Below are positions 55,504 through 64,000 of a stretch of DNA of 64,000 nt, one piece after another (the first letter of the stretch is position 1; each line of letters starts with the position of its first letter). Source of the stretch: Sneathiella glossodoripedis JCM 23214 (GTDB lineage: Bacteria; Pseudomonadota; Alphaproteobacteria; Sneathiellales; Sneathiellaceae); NCBI RefSeq assembly GCF_000616095.1, contig NZ_BAMS01000003.1, forward strand, positions 310,001 to 374,000, written 5' to 3'. A model generated the notes under the pieces. The model did no database searches. It had not been told where the DNA came from and saw only the letters and a program-made list of their open reading frames with translations. Both the position numbers and the translations under genes were made by a program.

Positions 55504-58224
55504 ACGTTTCGTCTTATCTGTAAATGGTACGCAGCATGAGGTGGAAACATCACCGATCCGCCGGTTATCTGAGGTTTTGCGGGAGAATTTGCAACTTACG
55601 GGTACTAAAGTGGGGTGTAACGCGGGGGATTGTGGTGCCTGCACCGTACTGATCGATGACGAACAGATGTGCGCCTGTCTCACACCAGTTGCGCAAGTGC
55701 AAGGGCGTAGGATTGAAACAATAGAAGGGCTTGGAAAGTCCGGTGAGTTGAACGCGCTGCAACAATCGTTCAAACGTCATGGGGCTGCTCAATGCGGCAT
55801 ATGTTCTCCCGGGATGTTGGCTGCGGCGACATCGTTACTGCGCAAGGTTGAAACGCCCACGCAAGAACAAGTGGAAGATGCGATTGGGGGAATATTGTGC
55901 CGCTGCACAGGTTATCAGAAAATTGTGGAAGCCATTTTGGATTACCGCGGCACTAAGATGCAACAAGCCGTTGAAGCTGGTTCCGCTGTCGGTCAATCCC
56001 TTGCAAAAGTTGATGCGGATCCAAAATTGACAGGGGCCGAGCGGTATGGCGCAGATGACATTCCTGCCAATGCCCTGTGGGTTAAGGTTTTAAGGTCTCC
56101 ATTGTCGCACGCGAAGATTAAGCTGGGGAACTTGGATGAGGTGGTTCAGCAGATATCGGGACTGTACGAAATTCTGACCCACCGTGATGTTCCGTTTAAC
56201 CGGTTTGGTATTTATCCAGAGGGCAAAGATCAGCCAGTCCTGTGTGAAGATGTTGCCCGCTATCGAGGAGATGCAATTGTCGCTCTGGTGGGTGAAAAAG
56301 AGGTTATAAGCAGGCTAAATCTTGAAGATTTGCCCATTGACTGAGTGAATTGCCAGCGCTGTCAACCACCAAGGATGCTGTATCATCCAATGTTCCCATA
56401 TTGCATGAAGATCACCCGGATAACGTACTTATTGAAGGCAGCGTCGAAAAAGGGGATGTGACGCAATGCGGGGAAATTGTCGTGAGGGGAGAGTTTGAAA
56501 CTCGCTTTGTCGAACACGCATACATTGAGCCAGAGGCGGGATGGGCCCAGCGGATTGGGGATCGCATTGAAATGCATGTCACAACGCAAGCGGTTCATAT
56601 GGACCGCGATGAGATTGCGAGTGTGATGCGGCTTGAAAAAGAACTGGTTCGAGTAATTCCGAGTGCATGTGGTGGCGGTTTCGGCGGCAAACTGGATGTG
56701 TCCGTACAACCCCTTCTTGCAATTGCAGCTTACCGAAATGATCGGCCGGTGGCGATGGTATATGAACGTCCTGAAAGCATGATTGCGAGTACCAAACGGC
56801 ATCCTTCGCGCATTTGGACCGAATTTTCAGCGGATCGACAGGGGTATTTGCAGACTGCTCAGATGCAGGCGGATTTTAACACTGGTGCTTATGCCTCTTG
56901 GGGGCCAACTGTTGCTGGGCGCGTGCCAGTGCATGGGAGCGGTCCTTATTTTGTGCCCAGTGTGAAAATCACTGGCCGGGGAATATACACTAATGGTCCA
57001 CCCGCTGGGGCATTCCGGGGATTTGGTGTGCCACAGGCTGCCATTGCCCATGAGTGTATGATGGATGATTTGGCGGAAGAGTTAAAAATGGACCGCCTGG
57101 AAATCCGTCTCAAAAACGCGATCCGGGAGGGGCAAGAGACAGCTACGGGACAAGAACTGAAAGCAAGTGCGGGGCTTGCAGAATGTCTGCAAATGCTGCA
57201 GCCACATTGGCGGAGATTGATGGCTGAAGTGGATCAGTTCAATCAAGCGCAAAATGGTCGGTTGCGACGGGGTATTGGTATCGGTGCCATGTGGTATGGA
57301 ATTGGAAACACAGCCCTCTCCAACCCCTCCACCATGGAAGTTGGTATTAACAGGAAGGGTCAATTAACGTTATTTAACGGGGCGGTGGATATCGGGCAGG
57401 GATCTAATACTGTTCTACTGCAGATCTGCGCAGATGCCGCAGGCTTACCTGTCGCGGATTTTCACTATGTAATGGGTGACAGTGATTTGACGGAGGATGC
57501 TGGCAAAACATCGGCGTCGCGCCAGACATTTGTATCGGGAAAAGCCGCAGAGCTTGCAGGACTGGAATTGAGGAGGAAAATTCTACGCCATGTGAATGCA
57601 GGCGAAGATGCTCGGTTAAGTATGCAAGACAGATCACTGGTGGTTGAGGATCAAACCTCCTGTCACGAAATTCAGCTTGAAACCCTTACTCCAGATGAAA
57701 AAGGGCAAGTTTTTGTAGGGCGCGGCCGCTTCGATCCACCGACGACCATGCTGGATAAAAATGGTCAGGGTATTCCATATGCAACATATGGGTTTGCTGC
57801 TCAGATCGCTCTTGTCGAGGTGGATATGGAACTGGCAACCACTCGGGTGCTGGAAATCTTCGCAGCCCATGATGTTGGCCGTGCGATAAATCCACAGCAG
57901 GTTGAGGGACAAATACAAGGTGGAATTGCGCAAGGATTAGGGCTTGCCTTGATGGAGGAGTATGTCCCCGGCAAGACAGAAAATCTTCATGATTACCTCA
58001 TCCCGACAGTCGGGGACATGCCTGATATGACGGTGATTATAGTTGAGGACGCTGAGCCACTTGGCCCCTACGGTGCGAAGGGTGTGGGCGAGCCGGGACT
58101 GGTTCCGACGGCGCCAGCTATTTTTAGTGCGATCAGGCACGCAAGCGGAGTACGTGTGACGGAGGCGCCAATGCTGCCACACAGGCTGAAAGCTGCTTTG
58201 CAAAAACAGGAGGTAACAAGATGA
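55496..58224 (+). CDS. Fused 2Fe-2S and molybdopterin subunit of a xanthine-dehydrogenase-family hydroxylase (frame slip near 56343)
   Basis: 909 aa after repair. Residues 1-155 carry two [2Fe-2S] sites: CNAGDCGACTV and, later, CGICSPG with CRCTGY. From about residue 170 the molybdenum domain begins (AERYGADDIPANALWVKVLRSPL). It has GGGFGGKLD, PPAGAFRGFGVPQA and the catalytic Glu in GAKGVGEPGLV. The frame breaks after LEDLPID; adding one G ('gactgagtg' to 'gactggagtg') yields LPIDWSELPALSTT. So iron-sulfur and molybdenum parts form one chain, unlike the separate small and large subunits of most bacterial enzymes. Likely hydroxylates an N-heterocycle; nicotinate or a relative fits the next gene. 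Confidence 0.85.
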
Positions 58225-59662
58225 CCAAAACCTCAACCGGTTCGAAGCGTCAACCGCTGGATCAGGACTTGATCCGATGTGATGCATGTCCGGTGCTTTG
58301 CCGCATCAGGGTAGGTCAAACTGGCGCTTGCGACCGGTACGGAAATGTGGATGGGGTGCTGACCAGAATGGATCCCCTTGTCGTTACAGAAACGGCGCAG
58401 GCGGATACTCTTGCCCAGCCGATCAGGCCGATTGGGATGGAAATATTTTAAAGCCGCAGAACGTAACCATAACAGGTATCGGGTCCGGCACGACTTATCC
58501 GGATTACAAGCCAGCCCCGTTCATTGTGGGAGCAGAGGTGGATGGCGTTGATACTGTAACAGTCGTCTCTGAGGGCGTATTCAGTTATTGCGGCACAAAA
58601 ATAAAAATCGATACGGATCGGTATGTGGGCGATGAAACTGCGGCAGTCTTCGCTGAGGGTGAGCAAGTCGGCCATGTGACAACAGCAGAATATGGGAGCC
58701 AGATGCTTGCCATCGGAGGGGTTCGTCATTTGACGGGCGGGTCCAAAAAAGAAGGGCGGGTGACCTGCGATACGTTGCTGCGTTTGTGTAATAGAGAAGC
58801 TGTTACCCTTAACGTTGAAAATGGGGCAAAAGTTGTCGTTCAGGCGGGAAAACCTCCCATAATTGATGATGTGCAGGAAGAACGAATGCGGGTCGGGTGT
58901 GGCTCCGCTACCATTGGCATATTTGCACCTCAGTGGCATGGAAAAGTTGATGAAGTCATAGTCGTTGATGATCACATCACTGGTGTATTGAGCGAGCATC
59001 AAGCGGGTCAATTTTTACAAATGCCCTTATCAGGTATTCGGGTGCGTGGTCGTAAATCCACCCCAGGGCGATATTTTCAAGTCGCTGATCATGGTGCAGG
59101 TTGGGGAGGGACCGATATTACAGATCCACTTGATATCATATCGAAAATTGATCCGGAGCGGGCTTATGCGGGTATGCGGTTGCTGATGGTATCAACCACG
59201 GGGCAGGATAGTGCCTGGTACGTACTTGATGAGAATCTGGTGCCTGTCCCTACAGCCATGCCCGAAGAAATTCGCCAGATTGTTGATAGAATTGCCGAAA
59301 ATTGTGAACCCGCGCTTTGTACTGTCTTGTTTATGGCGGGCGCCGGAGGATCTTTGAGAGCCGGTGTTACGGAAAATCCGGTGCGATTGACGCGATCTGT
59401 TAAAGAGAGCCTGACCAAGGTGACCTGCGGAGGTGTGCCCGCCTATATCTGGCCTGGGGGAGGAATTACGATGATGGTGGATGTGTCGCAGATGCCGGAA
59501 AATTCGTTTGGGTATGTGCCGACACCAGCCATTGTCGCGCCAATCGAATTTACCTTATCGAAGCAGGATTTTGGCGAACTCGGTGGTCATGTGGAGAGAA
59601 TAATACCAGTTGAGGATGTACTGAAATCGCGAGATTTGAAGCGTCTTAGGTTGGAGCAATAA
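58221..59662 (+). CDS. 6-hydroxynicotinate reductase-like iron-sulfur protein (frame slip near 58430)
   Basis: 480 aa after repair. The N-terminus has a four-Cys cluster motif CDACPVLCRIRVGQTGACDRY (residues 20-40). The main body is a long conserved domain with SYCGTKIKIDTDRYVG, GGVRHLTGGSKKEGRV, VGCGSATIGIFAPQWHG, AENCEPALCTVLFMAGAGGS and PAYIWPGGGITMMVDVSQMP. The frame breaks at RPIGMEIF; one G added to 'ccgattgg' gives RPDWDGNILKPQ. This family is annotated as 6-hydroxynicotinate reductase, which partly reduces the pyridone ring. Overlaps the upstream gene by 4 nt (ATGA) and has GGAGG before the start. Activity on a different heterocycle is possible. Confidence 0.8.
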
Positions 59663-59663
59663 G

Positions 59664-60548
59664 GTGGTGGGGCAAGCTGTCGTCAGAATGATGCCCGATG
59701 GCAGGAGACTGCATCTGCAGCATGGTCCGATAGATCTAATTTGTCTGGCTGAAGGACCGGATATAGAAGTTTACAAAGCATATCAGCAGGCAGATCGATA
59801 TTTCGAGACCTTGTTACAAGGACTTGTGAATGATTTGCCGATTTTGCGACAAAAAGCTGGTGAAGAGGGCCGCTGGATCAAAGCTCCAAACATATGTGCT
59901 GTCAGCGAAAATATGATTAAAGCGGCCGAGCAATTCAGCCATTCATATTTTGTAACTCCGATGGCCGGTGTTGCCGGTGCGGTAGCGGATGCTGTGTTGA
60001 CTGAAATGTGCCGAGAAACAAACCTGGCGAAAGCATATGTGAATAACGGGGGGGATATTGCCTTTAGTTTAAGTCCCGGAAAAGTCTTTAAGACTGTAAT
60101 CGTGGATAATCCAGACAATCCGCGCTGTGATGCTGAAATCGAAATTACAAATAGCCAACCGGTTCGCGGCATTGCAACAAGTGGTTGGCGGGGTCGCTCT
60201 TTGTCCATGGGGATTGCGGATGCCGTAACGGTGCTTGCAAGAAACGCTGTTGATGCTGATATCGCAGCGACACTTATTGCCGGTGATGTGTACGTTGCAG
60301 ACAATGCTGTCTTGCAAAGACCTGCCGAAGAAATTGATGCGAGTACAGATTTGGGGCGGAGGCTGGTCACTGTAGATGTCAAAACCCTGTCTCCTCAAGC
60401 GCGCAGGGAGGCTTTGATGAAGGGGATGAGGACAGCAAACGTATTTATGTCAAAAGGGGTGATTTCTGGCGCTTATCTCTCACTTCAGGGAGAAGTGAAA
60501 AGCGTCAGTATGTCCAAAAGAATTTTCAGGGAGAGGTTACATGTCTGA
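59664..60548 (+). CDS. UPF0280 family protein
   Basis: 294 aa, GTG start behind TTGGAG. Matches the UPF0280/ApbE-like family: YFVTPMAGVAGAVADAVLTEM, AYVNNGGDIAFSL, and RGIATSGWRGRSLSMGIADAVTVLARNA, with DADIAATLIAGDV near the C-terminus. ApbE relatives transfer FMN to proteins, but UPF0280 has no proven reaction. It lies between the reductase-like gene and an AA_synth gene, so a helper role in the same pathway is likely. Overlaps the next gene by 8 nt (ATGTCTGA). Confidence 0.85.
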   Translation: MVGQAVVRMMPDGRRLHLQHGPIDLICLAEGPDIEVYKAYQQADRYFETLLQGLVNDLPILRQKAGEEGRWIKAPNICAVSENMIKAAEQFSHSYFVTPMAGVAGAVADAVLTEMCRETNLAKAYVNNGGDIAFSLSPGKVFKTVIVDNPDNPRCDAEIEITNSQPVRGIATSGWRGRSLSMGIADAVTVLARNAVDADIAATLIAGDVYVADNAVLQRPAEEIDASTDLGRRLVTVDVKTLSPQARREALMKGMRTANVFMSKGVISGAYLSLQGEVKSVSMSKRIFRERLHV

Positions 60549-61128
60549 ATTGGTGCAAATTCGCAAAATTAAAGTCGATGTGGAAGAGGTTTATCACGAG
60601 CGAGGGCCAGCGTTGGAAACTCCAATTTTAAAAGGAGCGGTAACAGTCGTTGTAAAAAACCCGTACGCAGGAAGATACGAAGAAGACCTGCTGCCATTTA
60701 TGGATGCTTTAAAACCGTTAGGACTCCAGCTTGCAAACAAGCTCATCGCCGCTTTGGGTGGAGACGCGAATGCTGTCTGTAGTTATGGTAAAGGTGCCAT
60801 TGTTGGTGAGGATGGCGAACTGGAGCATGGCGCAACCTGGCATGTAGCAGGTGGGTACGCCATGCGTGAAGCACTTGGGCAAGCTCTGGCAATTGTGCCA
60901 TCGAGTAAAAAGATCGGTCATTTGGGGGCGCGTCTGGAAATTCCTTTGACACACAAGGATGCCTCATATGTGAGAAGTCATTTTGACGCAATGGAAGTCG
61001 GTGGGGGAGACAGCCCTAGACGGGATGAAATCCTGTTTGCTCTTGTGATGGCAACAGGCGGACGACCTCATGCAAGGCTTGGCGGATTGGCCGCGGATCA
61101 GATTTCAAAATTTGACGGATTGCGATAA
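60541..61128 (+). CDS. AA_synth ('amino acid synthesis') family protein, function unknown
   Basis: 195 aa. Recognisable family segments: LKGAVTVVVKNPYAGRYEEDLLPFM, HVAGGYAMREALGQALAIVPSSKKIGH and EVGGGDSPRRDEILFALVMATGGRPHARLGG. No catalytic residues are assigned. These proteins often neighbour molybdenum hydroxylase, UPF0280 and ring-opening amidohydrolase genes. Ends 19 nt before the hydantoinase A gene. Confidence 0.82.
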   Translation: MSELVQIRKIKVDVEEVYHERGPALETPILKGAVTVVVKNPYAGRYEEDLLPFMDALKPLGLQLANKLIAALGGDANAVCSYGKGAIVGEDGELEHGATWHVAGGYAMREALGQALAIVPSSKKIGHLGARLEIPLTHKDASYVRSHFDAMEVGGGDSPRRDEILFALVMATGGRPHARLGGLAADQISKFDGLR

Positions 61129-61147
61129 TCAGAAACAAGGGGCGCCT

Positions 61148-63190
61148 ATGAAGGGTATTGAAATTGGTGTGGATGTTGGAGGCACTTTTACTGATCTGAT
61201 TTCGGTAAATCCGCAGAGCGGAGATATCAAGATCGCAAAAGTACCAACCACGACTGATAATCAGGCTTATGGGGTTATGAATGCTCTGGGTTCAGTTGGC
61301 GTTGATCTGAAGGGTGTCTCAGCAATCAGTCATGGCACTACAACCACGACAAATGCGCTGCTTGAGAGAAAAATTGCGAAAGTCGGTCTTATTACCACAA
61401 AAGGGTTTCGGGATATTTTGGAGCTGGGGCGGCGGACAAGACCAAAACCCTATGGGTTAAAAGGTCAGTTTACACCGCTCATTCCCAGAAACCTGAGACT
61501 TGAAGTGCCCGAACGTATGGATGCGGATGGAAAAGTGGTAACCCCGCTTGATGAGGCCGCGGTACTTGAAGCCGTAGGAAAATTGCGTGAGCTGGGCGTT
61601 GAAAGTATCGTCATTCATTTTCTGCATTCCTATAAAAATCCAACGCATGAGCGTCGCGCCAAGGAGATAGTGCTGCAAAACTGGCCCAACACATATGTAA
61701 CTGCGGGGCATGAGTTGTTATCGGAATATCGGGAATATGAAAGGGGTACAACAGCAGCCATTAATGGGGCGATCAAACCGGTGCTCGACCGATATATCAT
61801 GCGATTACAGTCTGAACTTGAAGATGCCGGTTTTACACATGATTTGCTAGTCATGCAGGGAAATGGTGGAAGCGTTGCCGCGTCCATGGTCACTGAAGGG
61901 GCGGTGAGTACAGTTATGTCGGGACCTGCTTCGGGTGTTATGGCTGCAGCGGCTACGTCACGGGTTGCGGGAATTGATCGTGTGATCACCTACGATATGG
62001 GGGGAACCAGCAGCGATGTTGGCGTCGTGCAGAATGGCATACCACAAGTTACATCTGAACTGGATCTGGAATACGGCTTGCCCATTCATGTCCCTATGGT
62101 TGATGTGCACACAATTGGGGCGGGCGGTGGCTCGATTGCCTATCTGAATGAGGCAGGTCTGTTGGAGGTGGGGCCGAGAAGCGCTGGCGCCATGCCGGGA
62201 CCAATCTGCTATGGGCGCGGTGGTCGTGAACCCACAATTACAGATGCCAACCTGTTACTTCGCAGACTTGATCCCGAAGCTTTGCTGTCTGTTGAAAGTT
62301 CCGTTTCTATTTCTGAAATTGAACAGATTTTTGAAAAGAAAATTGGACGTTTTCTGGGCATGAACGCGCTGGAAGTTGCGGATGCAATATTGAAAATCGC
62401 GAATAACAAAATGGCGGGTGCCATACGGATGGTTAGCCTCTCCAAAGGGCTGGATCCGCGAGATTTTGCGTTATTTGCGTTTGGCGGCGCAGGTCCTCTT
62501 CACGGAGTCTCTCTTGCAAGGGAACTTGGAATTCCGAAAGTCGTTTTGCCTGCCAGACCAGGAATAACCAATGCGCTTGGGTGTGTTGTTTCTGATCTGA
62601 GGCATGATTTTGTAAATACGATCAATTGCCCATTACAATCGCTTGATATTGAGGAGGTACGCAGCCTAATTCGCTCACAAATCCAGCAAGGGCTGTCGGC
62701 GCTTGAAAAAGACAACATAGTGGTTTCGAAACAGGCTTTTGTGTTTTCTGCAGATATGCAGTTTCAAGGACAAAGCCACATTTTACCGGTCACGATCAGC
62801 GGACCTGATGTTACCCTTGAAGAATTGCAAAGCCGTTTCGATGAGGTTTATTGGACGCGTTTTGGTGTGGAACTTCCGGAAATAAGAGCTGTTCTGGTAA
62901 ATGTGCACACTGCGGTTATCGGGCGTCGTGAAAGCGTGGATCTGGCAATGTTAAAAAGCAACACTCCTGCCGCGACGCTGGAGCAAGCTGTTGTATCCGA
63001 CCGCCCTATCCTGTTTGACGGTAAATGGCATGTAACTCAAATTTATGAGCGTGAGAGGTTACCAGACCAATTCAGATTGCAGGGGCCGGCCATTATTACT
63101 CAGTTGGATACAACAAGTGTCATAGAGCCCGGTTGCACAGTAGTTCAGGACGATTACGGGAACCTGATCGTGGAGATTTCCAATGAGTGA
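61148..63190 (+). CDS. hyuA: Hydantoinase/oxoprolinase subunit A (HyuA type)
   Basis: 680 aa from ATG 61148. ASKHA-type ATP-binding fold: GVDVGGTFTDLISVN, SHGTTTTTNALLER, YDMGGTSSDVGVV, VHTIGAGGGSIAYLNEAG, PGPICYGRGG, and FALFAFGGAGPLHG. Uses ATP to open a cyclic amide (hydantoin, 5-oxoproline, or a lactam from the hydroxynicotinate route). Works with the B subunit that starts 8 nt before its stop (ATGAGTGA). Confidence 0.9.
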   Translation: MKGIEIGVDVGGTFTDLISVNPQSGDIKIAKVPTTTDNQAYGVMNALGSVGVDLKGVSAISHGTTTTTNALLERKIAKVGLITTKGFRDILELGRRTRPKPYGLKGQFTPLIPRNLRLEVPERMDADGKVVTPLDEAAVLEAVGKLRELGVESIVIHFLHSYKNPTHERRAKEIVLQNWPNTYVTAGHELLSEYREYERGTTAAINGAIKPVLDRYIMRLQSELEDAGFTHDLLVMQGNGGSVAASMVTEGAVSTVMSGPASGVMAAAATSRVAGIDRVITYDMGGTSSDVGVVQNGIPQVTSELDLEYGLPIHVPMVDVHTIGAGGGSIAYLNEAGLLEVGPRSAGAMPGPICYGRGGREPTITDANLLLRRLDPEALLSVESSVSISEIEQIFEKKIGRFLGMNALEVADAILKIANNKMAGAIRMVSLSKGLDPRDFALFAFGGAGPLHGVSLARELGIPKVVLPARPGITNALGCVVSDLRHDFVNTINCPLQSLDIEEVRSLIRSQIQQGLSALEKDNIVVSKQAFVFSADMQFQGQSHILPVTISGPDVTLEELQSRFDEVYWTRFGVELPEIRAVLVNVHTAVIGRRESVDLAMLKSNTPAATLEQAVVSDRPILFDGKWHVTQIYERERLPDQFRLQGPAIITQLDTTSVIEPGCTVVQDDYGNLIVEISNE

Positions 63191-64000
63191 GCTAGATCCA
63201 ATCACCCTTTCGGTTATTCAAAATGGCCTGGTTCAGGTTTGCAACGAAATGGACCTTGCTTTTGTACGGGCTGCTTTCAGTCCTGTAATATCAGAAGCGC
63301 TGGATCGCTCAGATGGCATATATGCAGCAGACACGGGTGAATTGATTGCGCAAGGTGAGCTGGGTTTACCTGTTTTTGTTGGTACAATGCAGTTCTCCAC
63401 TCAAGCAGTGATTGAGCGGGCGAAAGACGTACAGCCTGGTGACATTTATATCGTCAACGACCCTTATTTGGGTGGTACGCATCTTATGGATGTTAAATTT
63501 GTAAAACCATTTTTCTATAGGGGGAAACTATGGTCATGGCTCGCCAATACTGGCCATTGGCCTGATTTTGGCGGTGCTGTTCCTGGAGCTTTTCTGCCAA
63601 TGCAACGGAGGTTGAGCAAGAAGGGTTGCGACTTCCACCAGTAAAACTTTTCAAAGAAGGCAAGCTTGATCAGGAAATCCTTTCGATCGTGCTATCAAAT
63701 ATCCGAATTTCTGATCAGCGAATAGGTGACATAAAAGCTCAATCTGCAGCACTGCATGTTGGAGAGCAACGCTTGACCGAATTACTCGATCGATATGGAG
63801 AGGACACAGTTACGCAAGCAATTGGTGAGTTGAAGTGCCGTGCAAGGCAGCAAATGCGCCGCAAAATTAGCGATATACCTGATGGCACATATGAAGGGAT
63901 ATCCTATGTGGATTCCGATGGTGTTGTCGATGAGCCCCTTCGTATTTGTATGAAGGTTACCGTTGAAGGCGAAGAGATGCGATTTGACATGTCAAATTCC
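63183..64000 (+). CDS. hyuB: Hydantoinase/oxoprolinase subunit B, 3' end outside window (frame slip near 63593)
   Basis: Partner of HyuA; 273 residues are visible after repair and the gene runs off the right edge. N-terminus reads LDPITLSVIQNGLVQVCNEMDLAF and SEALDRSDGIYAADTGELIAQG, the family's start, with VNDPYLGGTHLMDVKFVKP. The frame breaks after VPGAF; adding one T to the run at 63590-63593 gives GAFSANATEVEQEGLRLPPVKLF, and this frame then stays open to base 64000. Together with HyuA it would open a ring amide, the expected step after ring hydroxylation and reduction. Confidence 0.85.

Noticed and set aside
1-64000. CRISPR arrays, insertion sequences, prophage, tRNA or rRNA genes
   Set aside because: No regular spaced repeats, transposase, terminal inverted repeats or RNA gene signatures were recognised by eye; tRNAs could not be searched by computation.

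Overview
The window looks like chromosomal DNA of an alphaproteobacterium of moderate GC (about half G+C by eye). The evidence is gene content and protein style: PhoR-PstSCAB-PhoU-PhoB in one operon, a fused ArsR-methyltransferase ahead of metF/metH, a CysD plus CysN-CysC fusion, MlaA/MlaC, and a roseobacter/rhizobia-like set of amine, phosphonate and N-heterocycle genes. I cannot name the genus; a marine or soil Sneathiella/Kiloniella-like lineage is only a guess. No rRNA, tRNA, insertion sequence, phage gene or CRISPR array was seen.

Layout. 1-7.2 kb: phosphate-starvation operon (phoR cut by the left edge, pstS, pstC, pstA, pstB, phoU, phoB) with a three-unit Pho box before pstS. 7.2-8.8 kb, minus strand: mlaC and mlaA. 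9.0-14.7 kb: ArsR-methyltransferase, metF, metH. 14.7-17.4 kb: YHS-domain protein, ornithine cyclodeaminase-like protein, class III adenylate cyclase. 17.5-21.2 kb: rfbA, then convergent cysD-cysNC. 21.4-25.0 kb: pqiA-pqiA-pqiB-pqiC envelope lipid-transport operon. 25.0-28.5 kb: a phosphonate monoester hydrolase-type sulfatase, a D-2-hydroxyacid dehydrogenase and an alpha/beta hydrolase. 28.6-30.8 kb: MaoC hydratase, SDR dehydrogenase and a TetR regulator. 30.9-33.1 kb: an orphan CHASE4 histidine kinase.

33.3-41.6 kb: a glutamine-synthetase-like ligase, MocR regulator, TauD-type dioxygenase, class I glutamine amidotransferase, DeoR regulator, aldehyde dehydrogenase and iron alcohol dehydrogenase. 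This resembles a gamma-glutamylation route for an unknown amine. 41.7-52.1 kb: EamA exporter and LysR regulator, divergent from a 2-aminoethylphosphonate (AEP) module: ABC importer, PbfA-like ammonia-lyase, PhnW transaminase and a Na/Pi transporter. No phosphonoacetaldehyde-cleaving enzyme is present, so the fate of that intermediate is open. 52.1-54.5 kb: GNAT, glycerophosphodiesterase, uracil-DNA glycosylase. 54.7-64.0 kb: a heterocycle-degradation operon with a molybdenum hydroxylase (FAD subunit plus fused 2Fe-2S/Mo subunit), 6-hydroxynicotinate-reductase-like protein, UPF0280 protein, AA_synth protein and hydantoinase/oxoprolinase A and B; the last is cut by the right edge.

A caution for every reader: eleven otherwise complete genes are broken by reading-frame slips. 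In each case the frame is restored by adding one base (two in ung) to a short homopolymer. Mixed essential and accessory genes are hit and the bias is entirely towards missing bases, so homopolymer under-calling in the assembly is more likely than gene decay. I annotate those genes as single CDSs across the slip.
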